From: Macrotis lagotis
Lineage: Eukaryota > Chordata > Mammalia > Peramelemorphia > Peramelidae
Assembly: GCF_037893015.1 (NCBI RefSeq)
Contig: NC_133666.1
Span: forward strand, 568,620,389 to 568,684,388
Reading direction: 5' to 3'
DNA: 64,000 nucleotides
Shown here: positions 11,661 through 26,648 of the stretch, one piece after another
Numbering within the stretch: the stretch's first letter is position 1
Layout: every line of letters starts with the position of its first letter
Notes under the pieces: generated by a model
The model's database searches: none
Told to the model about the DNA's origin: nothing
What the model saw: the letters and a program-made list of their open reading frames with translations, nothing else
Position numbers and translations under genes: made by a program

Positions 11661-12720
11661 ACCGTCAATACAGTTTCTTGATGAGTTTTGGACATTTTTG
11701 GTAATATAATGAAATGCTGATCATTTATGTAGGTTTAATTATTCTGCTACATTGCTAAAGTTAATTGTTTCAATAGTTTTTGGTTGACTTTCTTGGGCTC
11801 ATTGTACTATCATATCATCTGCAAAGAGTGAAAGTTTTATGCCTTCATTGCCTTTTCTTATTCCTTCACTTTATTTTACTTATCATATTACTAAAGCTAT
11901 CACTTACTATGGAATAATAATAATGGTACAGGGCATCTTTGTTTCACTCCTTATCTGATTGTTATTCATTCTGATTTTCCCCATTACATAGAATGTTTGT
12001 TGATGCTTTTGGATAGATGCTGATTATCATTTTAAGGAAAACTACACTTATTCCTCTATTCTCTGGTCTTTTAAATAAGAATCATATCATAGAATTTTTT
12101 AGCATCATTTGAGATAAACATAAAATTTCTGTTAGCATTTTATTATTGACGTCAATTATGATGATTATTATCATATTTTTGAACCATACATTCATGCCTG
12201 GTATAAATTCTCATCTTGGTGTACTATACTAGCATTAACTTGTAATCTTTTGCTAAAATTTTATTTATTTTGGGCATCATGTTAATTACAGTGATTGTTC
12301 TTTATATTTTTGCCTGTTTGGGCTCTACCTCTTGTGACTATCAGTTCCTTACTGATATCATACAGGAATTTGGCAGAACACCTATTTCACCTTTTTTCCC
12401 AAATAGTTAATTTAGTAATCTAATTTTTCTCTAAATGTTTGGTATGATTCATTTGCAAATATATCTGACTCTAGAGATTTTTTCTTTTGGAAATTTATTG
12501 TTCACTTCAGTTATTTTTTCTTTTCTGAAATGGGGTTGCTTAACTATTTTATATCATCTGCTAATTTGGGCAGTTTGTATTTTTTGTAAATATTCATCCT
12601 TTTTACTTAAGTTGCCAATTTTACTAGTATACATTTGGGGCAAAATAATCCTGAATGATTAATTTCCTCCTTATTGGTGTTTCATTCACCATTTTCATTT
12701 TTCACTTTTTCATTTTTTTC

Positions 12721-12876
12721 CTTTTTTATTATTTTTTTTTGCAAGGCAAATGGGGTTAAGTGGCTTGCCCAAGGCCATACAGCTAGGCAATTATTAAGTG
12801 TCTGAGACCGGATTTGAACCCTGGTACTCCTGACTCCAAGGTCGGTGCTTTATCCACTATGCCACCTAGCTGCCCC
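12721..12876 (-). mobile_element. WSINE1-like SINE
   Basis: TTTTTTTGCAAGGCAAATGGGG at left and GCCACCTAGCTGCCCC at right, with the GGATTTGAACCC B-box complement. Flanked by TTTTCATTTTTT-like repeats that may be the target-site duplication. Inserted into L1 copy B. Confidence 0.93.
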
Positions 12877-13576
12877 ATACCGTTTTCATTTTTTAAAATT
12901 ATACTGATTTTCTTCTTCCATTTTTTAAATCGGATTAACCAAAGCTTTAATCTCTTTTTAAATCTATTTAATCTCTGTTTTCTAATTGGGTGGTTATAAT
13001 TTACTTTGGGTAATTTTTTTGCATTTTTAGTTGCATGCCTAATTTATTGTTCTTCTCTTTCTACATTTTATATATGTAAGCATTTAGAGATATGTAATTT
13101 CCCCTAATGATTTCTTTGGTGTTATGTATTATTATTGTAATTGCCTTGGAAGAAACTAATGATTATTTTTATGATTCCTTGTATGAACCAATCATGCTTT
13201 AAATTAGCTTATTTATTTTCCAATTAATTTTTAGTTTCTCTTCTTAAGAACATTTATTACATCTAACTTTTATTGTATCATGATAGAAAGGGATGCATTT
13301 ACAATTTTTCTTATTGCATGATCATATGCTTTCTACCACATTGAAAATGGGATATTCCTTTCAATTCCCTTCAGTTTTCTTCAGAGATCTATCATATCTA
13401 ACTTTTCTAAATTTCTATTCACCTTCATAATTTTCTTCTTGTTTGTTTTTCAATTAGATTTAACTATTTCAAAGACAGGGAAGTTTAATAAAAATCTGTT
13501 ATCTGTGTCTTCCTGTAGCTTTATTTAGTTTCTCCTCTAAGAATTCAGATGTTATATGATTTGATGCATACATGTT

Positions 13577-13990
13577 TTTTATTTTATTTTTTTAAATTTT
13601 CATTCAGTTGTAAATGCATATTTCAAGTTACAAAATTTCCATCCACTCTTCCTTCTCACCCCCTTCCCCTCAGTAGGGAATAGTTAGGTTAGCATTTTAC
13701 ACACATATTTTGTTAAATATATTGACAAATTAGTCATTTTGGGGTGGAGGAATTAGGATTAAGGGATTTTTTTATAAAGTGTTCATCAGATTCGGTAGTG
13801 GTGTTGTTTTTGTGTGTGTTTTGTTTTGCTTTGTTTTTCTTCCTCTGGTTGGGGATAAAATAATCCATAACCAAACTAAGACAGTTGTTTTAGCTCTCTG
13901 CACTGTCAAGAGACATTGCTTCCTTCAAGGCTGTCCATCTCATAATGTTGTTGTTGTGTGCATTGTTCTCTTGACTCTGCTCCCCATTCA
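13577..13990 (-). mobile_element. insert within L1 copy B, probably the 3' end of another L1 subfamily
   Basis: The L1 copy B sequence stops at ACATGTTT (about 13570-13577) and resumes at CATGTTTAATATTG (about 13988). The interval starts with T-rich sequence, like a reversed A tail. CAAAATTTCC..CTTCTCACCCCC and a TTAGTCATTTTGG element then recall the reversed 3' UTR seen at 60405-60785 and 63735-64000. The repeated ACATGTTT / TCATGTTT flanks are a possible target-site duplication. Confidence 0.5.
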
Positions 13991-15359
13991 TGTTTAATAT
14001 TGATATTACTTCATTGACTATGATACCCTTTAGAAGGATGGTCCTATCTTATCCCATTTCATTAGAACTATTTTTGAGTATAATTTGACTGACATCAGAA
14101 TTCTGAACTCTGCTTTTGAAAAATTTCAGCTAAAATATAATATGTTCTGCTCCAACCTTTTACCTCTGTGTGTATCTCTCAGTTAGAAATGTATTTCTCA
14201 TCAACACATTGTATGTCTCTGTCTTTTAATCCACTCTCGTATCCAGTTCTATTTTATGGGAGTGTTAATCCCATTCATCCTCATAATTATGATTACTAAC
14301 TCTATTTCTCTCCATTCAACCTTTCCCCATCTATATTTTTCTCTCTCCTTTCCCTATCCCTCTTTTCCAGTGTTTTACTTCTACCATCTTCAATGTGTCC
14401 TTTCATCTTTCTTTTCCTACTTCCTAGTATAGGACAAATTTCCAAACCCAATAGGGAATTTCTATGCTCTCTTTAAGACAAATAGGTTGAGAGCAAAGTT
14501 TACTCACTATTCACATTCACCCTTTTTAATGTATAATATAACAGGTCTATCCTGCCTCTATCCTCTATTGCCTCTTCTGCTTCCAGTGAAATCCTTTTTT
14601 CATGTCTAAATTGTTTTCTAACTTTCTTGCTCCTACACCCTCTGTTGACATATAGTATTTTAAAATGTTCTGAGAAATAAAATTCTCAAATGTCACAAGC
14701 ATCATTTCAAGATCAATTTATACAAACATTCTCTGTCCAAGTATATTCCCTCCAATTGTCTCAATATAAATACAAAGTTCATGAGTGAAAGCACCAGCGT
14801 ATCATGATCAATTTACATCTATTCCCTCTAATTATGCTCCTTTCAACTGTCCTAAAATAAAAATGAATATAATGCTCAAGAGTTAAAAGTGTTGTCTTTA
14901 TGTAGGTAATTTAGTTTTATTAAATATCATTCTTATTTCAGTTTTCTGTTTACTTTATTTCATGTCTTTTGAATCTTGCATTTGAAGATCAAATTTTCTG
15001 TTCATTTCTGGGATTTTTATAAAGTAGTTTTAAATATACTCTATTTCATCAAAAATTCATCAGAATATGATGAATTTTGCAAGGTAGTTGATTCCGGGTT
15101 ATAATAACAAGCTCCTTTACCCTTTGGAATATCATATCACTGGATCTCTGATGGTCTAATGGTCAAGGTGAAATATACTATGTAATTCTGAACATGATTC
15201 CCTAGTAATTAAATTATCATTTATTTTGACAGCTTATGGTATTTTCCCTTTAACTGATAATTCTTAAATTTGGTACAATATACCTTGGAGCTTTATGCTG
15301 GGATCAATTTCTCTGTGATTAATGTATTGTAACAAGGACTATTTTATCTTCCTGTTCTA

Positions 15360-16320
15360 GAATATTGGGACAATTTACCATGGTAATTTCCTGCAAGATA
15401 TCTGAAAAATGAAGTAATAATAATAATAATAACTAATTCTAAAGGTTCTGGTGATAATTTAATTATCATATGACAATTGATTTTCAAATCATATATTGCT
15501 ATGTAAATACTGTTGATATTGAAGATGAAATTGATGATGATAATAATAATAATTCTTATTATCAAAATTTACCATTCTTATAATAAGAGTGAGAAAATAG
15601 AGCAGATTTTGTTTTAAGTGAGATAAAAAATGTTCAGAGGTTCTCAAGGTTTGGTTTCATGGAAAATTGCAGTGCATCTTTTTAAGTGACATTCCAGTTA
15701 TTGAATCTGCATAACTTTATTATAATTAAATACTTGACCATTTCAGAGACTTCACTAAAGAGGTGAGTCAACACTGTAACTGATAAACCTATTTATGTTT
15801 GGAGATAAATGCTGTTGATTTCCCATCATGAAAAATGATGTGGATAAAATGGTTGTATTCATTCAAAAATAAATTTTATATTTTAGAATGTTTGGTATTT
15901 GAATTGGACATGTAGGAACTAGGTTTTGAGGCTTTGTTAGAAGACTCAATCATTTTAAAAATAAAAAAATATTCTAACTCTTTAAATTTCTTCAACAGTA
16001 CTATAGAAGCAAATGTAAAAGCAGAAATTCAAATCGCACTTCAAAGTGTTTTAAAATAATTATCAAATTTTCAAATACATTAGACTACAAATTGCATGAA
16101 AATTAGGATATAAATAAAGAATGCAAGCCAGGAACCAACATAATGCTGTAGTAAAAAAAAAATGCTGTAGTTATGGTGTATGGGGTAGACCTTGGTTCTA
16201 TTTTACTTCTTTGTATAAAACTTGCATGATATAAGTATGTAATGTAATCTCCTCCAATCTAGGTTTTTTTGGGGGAGATTTTTTGACATTAAAAGGTAAA
16301 TCTAGATAACCTCTGATATT
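15360..16320. other. low-repeat sequence, no gene seen
   Basis: AT-rich sequence with short AAT/ATA microsatellite runs near 15416-15434 and 15538-15555. No recognised coding sequence or element. Confidence 0.4.
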
Positions 16321-16324
16321 TGCT

Positions 16325-16430
16325 TCTTGTAAGATCCAGCACAAGTTACATGATCTTAATTGTCTCATCTAAGGTTAGATTAGATAACCAAAAGATTCCA
16401 TCCAATTTAATATCTTTGTTGATCTATAAT
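16325..16430 (+). mobile_element. MIR/MIR3-like fragment
   Basis: TTGTCTCATCTAAGGTTAGATTAGATAACC..GATTCCATCCAATTT.ATAT resembles the MIR-type 3' segment (CCTCATCTATAAAATGAGG..TTGGACTAGATGACCTCTAAGGTCCC..). Strongly diverged. Confidence 0.35.
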
Positions 16431-17012
16431 ATTTATTTACTAAGTTTTCTACATCAATGTTGATATTTCTTCCATTTATGATTTTTCATAGTAACCAAAA
16501 GAAAAACAACTACCCACTCTCTGATGGAAGACTTTCAACAGTCTAAGTAGCTTTGTGCTTAGCAAACAGATATACACTATTTTAGATATGTAATTTTAAT
16601 ACTTAATGTTTCATGAATTTACTGTCTACAAATACCAATTCTATCTTAAGATATTTGAGTGACTCTTATATTACTCCTTATTTGAAAATCAGAAATAAAC
16701 GAAAACCTTTTTTTTTTTTTTATCTTGGCAGTATCTTGTATAACACCTTAATTATATTAAGACAAACTACTGTGTGAATACTGTATATAATACAGTTTAA
16801 TATCTCTAGATAAGAAAAAATATGGCAGTTAGACTCACCCAATAAATATAATGAATCCTTCAAGTAGGCTTCTTTATATAAACATGTATTTTTATTTGGC
16901 TTAGAAAGTTCTGGTCGTCTTTGACCACAAAATGTTACAAAAAACTTTTTAACAAAACTCTGCACAAAAACTGTACAAAAACATGAAAGCACAGTATTTT
17001 TTACTGTACTTT

Positions 17013-17215
17013 ATTTTTTCTTCATATATCTCTCTATGAATTTTTCAAACACAAATTGAAAATAAGGTAATCTTTAGAATATGAATATTGGCTAACTAGA
17101 TCTTGCTACTGATTTGGAAACAATTATAACATCAACAATAAATTTGAATCTTACTGTGACAATACAATTCAATACTAGAGATAGTATACTCACTTGTTCT
17201 TCTATCTAATCTACC
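17013..17215. repeat. copy 1 of a ~185-bp local direct repeat
   Basis: TTTTTCAAACACAAATTGAAAATAAGG.. through CATCAACAATAAATTTGAATCT and ACAATTCAATACTA matches 19068-19250 in the same orientation, with scattered substitutions and small indels. No third copy was noticed in the window. It does not match the L1 or SINE families here. See the finding for 17013-19250. Confidence 0.75.
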
Positions 17216-17430
17216 TCCCCAGCTTTTGCAGTCATAACTGGTGCTTTTCCTCATCCATGCTATCTCTACTATTTTCAAGCAAAACTTCTGCCATTCTGAA
17301 GTTCTGCTTCAATTTGTTCTAGATAATTGAAATTATCTTCTTTTTTAAAAAATACCCTCTTCCTTGCTTCTTTCTCCAGGTCACAATAACCTATTGTAAA
17401 GACATTTGAAGTCTCAAAATCCTCAAAATA
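17194..17430 (-). pseudogene. possible decayed exon of an unidentified coiled-coil protein
   Basis: On the minus strand a segment is bounded by an acceptor-like TTATTTTTTGCAG before 17430 and a donor-like GTGAGTATAC after 17194. The first frame reads YFEDFETSNVFTIGYCDLEK, then a charged stretch up to EQIEAELQ, and stops. A single-base shift continues as MAEVLLENSRDSMDEEKHQL before further stops. The joint reading is rich in Glu, Lys, Leu and Gln with helix-like spacing, as in coiled coils. The frameshift and at least three stops argue against a functional exon. I cannot name the protein, and chance splice-like sites are possible. It does not look like L1 or SINE sequence. Confidence 0.3.
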
Positions 17431-17439
17431 CTGCAAAAA

Positions 17440-17740
17440 ATAAGATATCAAAGGTTATGCAAAAATCTATGTGACATTGAGGAATATTTATATTTTATAC
17501 TAAGTGATATTTCCTTATTTTATTTTCTGCAATTTAAAAATGTGTCATTAGAGAAAAATAGTAAAGGTCAAAATTTGCATGTTGTCATTCTTAGGTTAAA
17601 AGAATGAAATTTTATATCATTTATATTAGCTACACAAAGAAATCCTGCAAATGATACAAGATGAGTTGTTCAAATTCTCAAGTTGATATTGTCAAAATAC
17701 AACTATATGTGCGTGTACATTTATACATATGTATGAATAC
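17440..17740. other. no feature seen
   Basis: AT-rich sequence without recognised repeat or coding signal. Confidence 0.4.
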
Positions 17741-17744
17741 ATGT

Positions 17745-17995
17745 TTGTTGTTGTTCATTCTTTATTTTTGAAGGAACCCAATGACATTATAAGCATAATG
17801 TCTTGACTTACAAGTAAATTGAATTTAATTGAGGCAGAGTTTTACAAATAACCTCAAGCCACAGTAATCAGGCTTCAGTGAAAAGACTTGTCAAAATGAC
17901 TGACGAGTGGGAAATCGTGACTTTTTTAAGCTAAGGTCTTTCCCTGATAAGAGTTTGCCTAGATTCAGTACATCTCATATGAGTAAATACAAATT
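17745..17995 (+). mobile_element. marsupial interspersed repeat (copy 1 of 3 in window)
   Basis: Begins GTTGTTGTTCATTCTTTATTT and continues AACCCAATGACATTATAAGC, CTTGACTTACAAGTAAATTG, AGGCAGAGTTTTACAAATAA, then TTAAGCTAAGGTCTTTCCC. The same order of motifs appears at 57893-58140 and 59845-60020. I recall this as a common marsupial SINE-like family but cannot name it with certainty. Confidence 0.65.
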
Positions 17996-17999
17996 ATAC

Positions 18000-18600
18000 A
18001 TATTCATTCACAAATATTCACAAGTTGAATATTTACATATCAATCTTGCTAAGCCATAAGGTTAAATTTTAAAGTAATCTTAAATGCATTCTCTTTGTCA
18101 CACAATTATAGACAATCATTTGATAGTTTAAACAATTTGTCAAATAGCACAAGTAGAATACGTCAAGTAATTTTATTAGAATGCTCTGTTGTTTTTCTGT
18201 TCTAATTAGGCCACTTAGCCTCATTTTCAGAACCCTTCTCATATTCTACATAATGATATCAGCTTCCTATTGACCTTCAAATGTGTAATCTCAAAACTCA
18301 CAAATGTGGCACATATTGCATTAAAGTGTAACTTATCTATAGAATCCCCAAACTATCAATTTTTATATTTGTAAGGGACTACAGAAAGCCCATACCAACA
18401 AAAATTCTTATCATAATATATTCAGTAAGTCACGATAAAGGCTATGCTTAATGACTTCCACAATGACAAACCTTTACTAGGTTTCCAAAGGCAGGTCATT
18501 TCACGTTTTTGACAGAATCAATATTAAAGAAGTTTTAATTGCTTTTGCTCATCTTTTTTTAAATGGCTTGTGGTTACCATCTTCTGGGTCCAGCAGAAAG
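18000..18600. other. no feature seen
   Basis: AT-rich sequence without recognised repeats, RNA gene or coding region. Confidence 0.4.
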
Positions 18601-18619
18601 TTTATTGACCCACTTTCAT

Positions 18620-18865
18620 CTGTTAGTTAATGTTCAGGAATTTCAGTTTTGTATAACTCTTTGTGACACCATATGCATTTTCCTTGTTAAAAGTAGTGCA
18701 GTGATTTGTCACTTCCTCCTCTCGCTGATTTTATATGAAGAAACTGACCAAGTAGGGTAAGGTAATTTGTCTAGGGTCACTGAGCTAATAAGCATCTGAG
18801 GCCAAATTTAATGGTCTTTCTGACTCCAATCTATGTACTATATCCCCTAGGCCCATTTTTGTGGC
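18620..18865 (-). mobile_element. MAR1-type SINE, diverged
   Basis: In this strand's reading: TGTTCAGGAATTTCAGTTTTGTATAACTCTTTGTGACACCATATG, then CACTTCCTCCTCTCGCTGATTTTATATGAAGAAACTGACCAAG in decayed form, AGGGTCACTGAGCTAATAAG, TCTGAGGCCAAATTTAATG and ATGTACTATATCCCC. This is the reversed layout of MAR1: tRNA head at the right, CORE, and the GGACACGACTGAA..CAAC tail at the left. Confidence 0.75.
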
Positions 18866-19067
18866 AAACATTTAAATAGAAATTTATATCCTTAATTTTC
18901 TCTTTTCTAATTTAAATATACATACTTTGCACAAAAATCTTCAACTGATACAAACTAAAAGCTTGTTAGAACCAACTACAACAAAGCAATTTCTACTAAA
19001 TCTTGAGTATTTAGAGCTGGAGGTAATATGGTAAAGAAGGAGAGTGTTAGGAACCCCATGCCAAAAG

Positions 19068-19250
19068 TTTTTTTCTTCACATGTCTATTATTTTTTCGAA
19101 CACAAATTGAAAATAAACTAATCCTTAGAATATAAATATTGTCTAACTATATATTACTGCTGATTTAGAATCTTAATTATAATATCAACAATAAATTTGA
19201 ATCTGATTGTGTGAGTATAGTTCAATACTATACCTCTTTTTACTGATCTA
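19068..19250. repeat. copy 2 of a ~185-bp local direct repeat
   Basis: TTTTTTCGAACACAAATTGA.., ATATTGTCTAACTATAT, ATATCAACAATAAATTTGAATCTG and AGTTCAATACTATA align with 17013-17215. The possible exon beside copy 1 (17194-17430) is not found beside copy 2. Confidence 0.75.
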
Positions 19251-20150
19251 ATAGGAGATATCACATTTAACAGAATGTAGAATGCAAACCATACCCTGAA
19301 CTAGGCATAATAACAGTTGTTTTCATTCATCATTTGGATTAACTCAGTCATAGAAAATCACATAATTGTTTAACAACAGTACCAGGTGTTCCTTGTGTTG
19401 AGACAAGCACCTGCAGTACCCATCTTCTAGTCATGAAGCCTTGTTATGAATCAACTTGTCTCATGAAATTTCCAAAGCTATAGTTCACTGCACAATTATT
19501 ATTATGTATTGAGATGTGTCTATACTTAAGCAGTCCTGTACTAGATGAAGATTCTAGCACATATAGCTAGGTTCTCCCCTTCACCATAAGGAGTAAGTAT
19601 ATATAGTTATATTTATATATAAAGTAAGTTGTTTGCTTATAAATTCCATTAACTCTTTGGTTTCATTTTGTTATTTCAGAGTTAACTGTGGTTTTGATAG
19701 TCTATGTGAGCTCTTTGGTATTTTTAATAATGGGTTTGGATAACCCTTGTGACTCTTTGGTCATTTATTTCCAGAGTTGATAAGAGAGATTATCATATCT
19801 TTATTCCTAGAAGTATTCTCTTAATGTATTCCAAGATTCTATTACCATTTTGGCTATCACATCACTATGTTATATGATTGAAACATACTGAACTTTAGTC
19901 TACTAACATCCTTAAAATTTTTATCAGAAAACCTGTGGTCTAACTGCACCTACCTCTTCCTATATTTTGGATATACATTTTAATAATTTAGTGTAAATGT
20001 TTGCATGTATCTCCCTTGGATATTGCTTCATTTAAATCCTCCTAATACCTCAATATTTCTTATAAATTTTTATTTGAAATCTTCACTCAGAATTATTGAT
20101 CTATTTTCCTATCTCTCATCCATCTATCTATAGATTTTTCTATTTAGCTA
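19250..20150. other. no gene seen
   Basis: AT-rich sequence of unknown content. No open frame or recognised repeat. Confidence 0.4.
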
Positions 20151-20153
20151 GTT

Positions 20154-20385
20154 TTTGTTGTTCAATCATTCACTCATGTCTCCCCTTTCATGATCCCATG
20201 TACCCTATCCTTGTCTAGGATATCAGAGTGGCTTCCCATTTCTTTCTAAAATCAATTAATATGGCAAATGCAGGTTAAGTGACAGTGAAGCATCACACAA
20301 TTTGTAACTGAGACTGAATATGAACTTGTGTCTTTTTTGACTCCATGTCCAATGCTCTACCCACTGAGATATCTAGATTCCTTAT
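20154..20385 (-). mobile_element. MAR1-type SINE, diverged
   Basis: GTTGTTCAATCATTCACTCATGTCTCCCC.., CATGATCCCATGTACC, GAGTGGCTTCCCATTTC, AGGTTAAGTGACAGTG, ACTGAATATGAACTTGTGTC and GCTCTACCCACTGAGATATCTAG follow the reversed MAR1 order. Confidence 0.7.
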
Positions 20386-20453
20386 TTAGCTAGCTAATAC
20401 AAATTGAATCATATTATTTTCCAATACCTGTCTGGTTTAAAAACATGCCAGAT

Positions 20454-20596
20454 GGGGCAACTAGGTGGCACAATGGATAGAGCACCGGCCCTGGACTCAG
20501 GAATACCTGAGTTCAAATCCAGCCTCAGACATTTAATAATTACCTATCTGTGTGGCCTTGGACAAGACCCTTAACCCCATTGCCTTGCAAAAAAAT
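20454..20596 (+). mobile_element. WSINE1-like SINE
   Basis: Head GGGGCAACTAGGTGGCACAATGG, B box GAGTTCAAATCCAG, AATAATTACCTATCTGTGTGG core, tail CCCCATTGCCTTGCAAAAAAAT. Target-site duplication not clear. Confidence 0.93.
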
Positions 20597-20599
20597 AGA

Positions 20600-21270
20600 C
20601 AAACAATTTGATAATTGAACAGATGTTGACTTTAGAATTCATCAAATTAAGCATATTTTGGAAGCTAATTAGATTTTTGGACAGCTGAGAACATTATAGG
20701 CAAACAATACAAGGATCTGTTTCTCAGTGACTAACCCTTTGAGCTTTTCAACCAGTCCAGTCCTTGTGGATTAAAGTAAAAAAAAAAAATATCAGAATAA
20801 AACAAGAGAATGGTATCATAAGCAATAAAGAAGTATCATGAAGTGTTGCTGAATAAAATTTGCTTTCCATAGTTTGACCTACTTTGTTTCTTCTTGAGCA
20901 AATGGGCAATAGGGAATATTTACCCAAGTTAGAGAGTAAGATCAGAATTGATAAGCATCTTTTTTTTTTAACTGTAAGTCATTTGAAGGTAGAACTTTCA
21001 CATAGAGAGAATAGGAAAATAACACAAATACAAGCAAAAACTGGTACAAAAAGTAAATCATTTTAGCCTCAGTATCTAGGAGTTTATCATCATGTTGAAG
21101 GGTTATCACTCATAATCTCTGATGGAAGATCTATATCTGACAAAGCAAAGGCTTAGTAATCATAGCATTCCTCAACAAATATTGAGTGAGCGACCCGAGT
21201 GATTGGAAGTATCTTGTTACTGACTGATAATCAACTGCCCTTCTCCATAATCCATAAGAATGAGTTGTAG
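20600..21270. other. no gene seen
   Basis: Sequence of unknown content between the SINE and the L1 5' end. A 60-codon frame at 20884 has no recognisable motif and is probably chance. Confidence 0.4.
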
Positions 21271-21272
21271 AT

Positions 21273-21955
21273 TTCCAGCCAAGATAGAGGAGAAAAGTCA
21301 AGCCCTGTCCAAAGGCCCCCTGGCTTTCCCTTAGAACTAGTATGAGTCAAACCTTTTAACAGAATTTGGATCGACAAAACCCAGAAAAAGGAGTTAGGAG
21401 AAGAACATTTACCAACAAGGACTGTCTCAAGGGAACTTGGGTGAGCTGGGGACAGAAAGCAGGAAAGCCAGCAATAGGGAAGCTGGGTGAGGCCCATGAG
21501 AGTTCCAATGCAGAGGGTAGGTGATTTGTAGAGTGTGGCCAGACATCAATCCAGTCAGCTTGGCTGGTCTGAAAGACCAGGCTGCAAGTCCTTGTGGGAG
21601 AAAGTGAATCTTCTCAGAACAAACACAGTACAAACAACCCTCCAAACCCCAATTTCAGATGTAGGCAGCAAATTTCTCTTATTACTGAGTGAAAAGTAAG
21701 GAGATTAATGATATAGCTCAAGGGCCCAACCTACTTTGTTCCAAGATATTGCAGACCATGTTGTACCCCCCCACACTTTCCCCAGGCCTAGGGAGTTATC
21801 CACAAATCAAGGTAACAGACCCACCAGGGAAAGCAACCAGCACCCCTACTAGCTGACACATTTGGAGTTACTAAGGCCAGTGAGCAAAGCCTCTAGGGAT
21901 CACAACACCAAATATGTGTGAACCAGCCACTCCCCCAAAACAAGGTACTAGGAAA
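21273..21955 (+). promoter_or_regulatory. L1 copy C 5' UTR
   Basis: Distinctly more GC-rich than the flanks, between the CCAGCCAAGAT start and the first ORF1 ATG at about 21956. L1 5' UTRs carry an internal RNA polymerase II promoter. Activity of this copy is unknown. Confidence 0.65.
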
Positions 21956-22950
21956 ATGAAAAAAGCCAACAGAAAAAGAGGAATCCATTGAAAACTACTT
22001 GAAGAAAAATATTATAATTCAGAGAGATCTAGAATATCAGAAGAGAATATGAATTGGTCTCCAGCCCAGAAAGACTTCTCAGAAGAGTTCAGGAAGGAGT
22101 TTAAAAACAATTGGAAAAACTGGGAAAAGAAACTCAAGAGAAAGTTAACACTTTGCAAAAGAAAATTAATATATTGCAAAAAGAAAACAAACCCTTGAAA
22201 ATAGAATTGAAGAAGTGCAAAAAGAAAATAATTCTCTCAAAATCACAATTGGGCAAATGGAAAACTCCTTCAAAAACAGAATTGATCATTTAGAAAAGGA
22301 TTTGCATAAGGGAAATGATGAAAATCCTTCACTAAAAATGATTGGAGTCTATGAAAACTAATGAATTCATGAGACAACAAGAAACTACAAAAAAAAAAAA
22401 ACAAAAAATCAAAAAAAAAATAGAAGAAAATGTAATATAGCTCATCAGAAAAACAACTGACCTAGAGAATAAATCCAGAAGAGACAATTTAACAATCATT
22501 GGGTTATCTGAAAATATTGAGAATAAAAAGACCCTGAACTTGATATTTCAGGATTTAGTGATTGAAAATTGTCCAGATATCATGGAACTAGAAGGCAATA
22601 TAGATATTGAAATAATACATTGATTCCCTCCTGAAAGGGATCACAAATTTAAAACACCAAGACATATTGTGGTCAATTCCAGAAGTATCAGTTAACAGAG
22701 AAAATCCTGCAAGCAGCTAGAAAGAAACAATTTAGACACCAAGGAGCCCCAGTAAGGATTAAACAGGACCTTGCTACACCAGTATTAAGACACTGAAGGT
22801 CCTAGAATGCAATATTCCAAAGAGCAAGGTACCTTGGAATGCAGCCAAGAGTTCATTATCTGGCAAAACTGAGCCATCTCTTCCAGGGATAAGGTGGACA
22901 TTAATGGAATAGGAGAATTCCAACTTTTCCTGATGAAAAGATCCATGCCA
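21956..22950 (+). pseudogene. L1 ORF1 remnant, copy C
   Basis: ORF1p is the trimeric RNA-binding protein that packages L1 RNA. The remnant opens with ATG at 21956 (MKKANRKRGIH, then stop), continues through a Lys/Glu-rich coiled-coil section (KETQEKVNTLQKKINILQKE at 22130-22200 in one frame), and reaches an RNA-binding-domain block, where LTIIGLSENIENKK appears near 22490-22530. The end lies near 22800-22950 and is recognisable in mixed frames (LECNIPKSKVPWNAAKSSL type). A run of A near 22387-22430 interrupts it. Several stops and frameshifts: non-functional. Confidence 0.8.
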
Positions 22951-23229
22951 AATAGAAAATCTGAACTTCAAAAAGGAGACTCCAGAGGAGTGGAAAATGG
23001 AAAGGTAAAAAATGGAAAAGGAAAAAAATAGCTGCTATCCAATAAGATGAAACTGGCTATATCCCCAACTGGAAGAAAGATTCTCATAACTCTTAAGAAT
23101 TGTAAATTTATTAGAGAGAATATACTTAGCCAGAAGTCATGGACACTCATGACTTGTCTGTGATTTTGGTAGAATAATTAAAAAATGATATTTCCTTAAT
23201 AAAGGGGGACAATAAAGAGATGGGAAGAT

Positions 23230-26648
<3,419 letters not shown>

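Larger units (their letters stand above)
11395..15345 (-). mobile_element. older L1 (copy B), fragmentary, with three insertions
   Basis: Minus-strand L1 more diverged than copy A. The left end begins in the reverse-transcriptase region (TATTAGTTCAGTCCACAC.., ATCATCTGCAAAGAGTGAAAG near 11810), passes the endonuclease region (about 13100-14250), the inter-ORF segment (about 14270-14600) and part of ORF1 (ACAATATACCTTGGAGC.. near 15275). Both the L1 3' end and the 5' UTR are missing. It carries SINEs at 11505 and 12721 and an unclassified insert at about 13577-13990. It abuts copy A's right target-site duplication but is not seen left of copy A. Confidence 0.75.

Noticed and set aside
16540..16600. 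Faint resemblance to a U6 snRNA start (GTGCTTAGCAAACAGATATACAC)
   Set aside because: Only scattered identity to the first ~25 bases and none of the central U6 sequence follows.
16720..16992. 90-codon minus-strand frame as a gene
   Set aside because: It contains KPNKNTCLYKEAYLKDSLYL before a donor-like GTGAGT, so it is mentioned in a finding, but the acceptor side is weak and the remainder is low-complexity; not strong enough to call as a feature.
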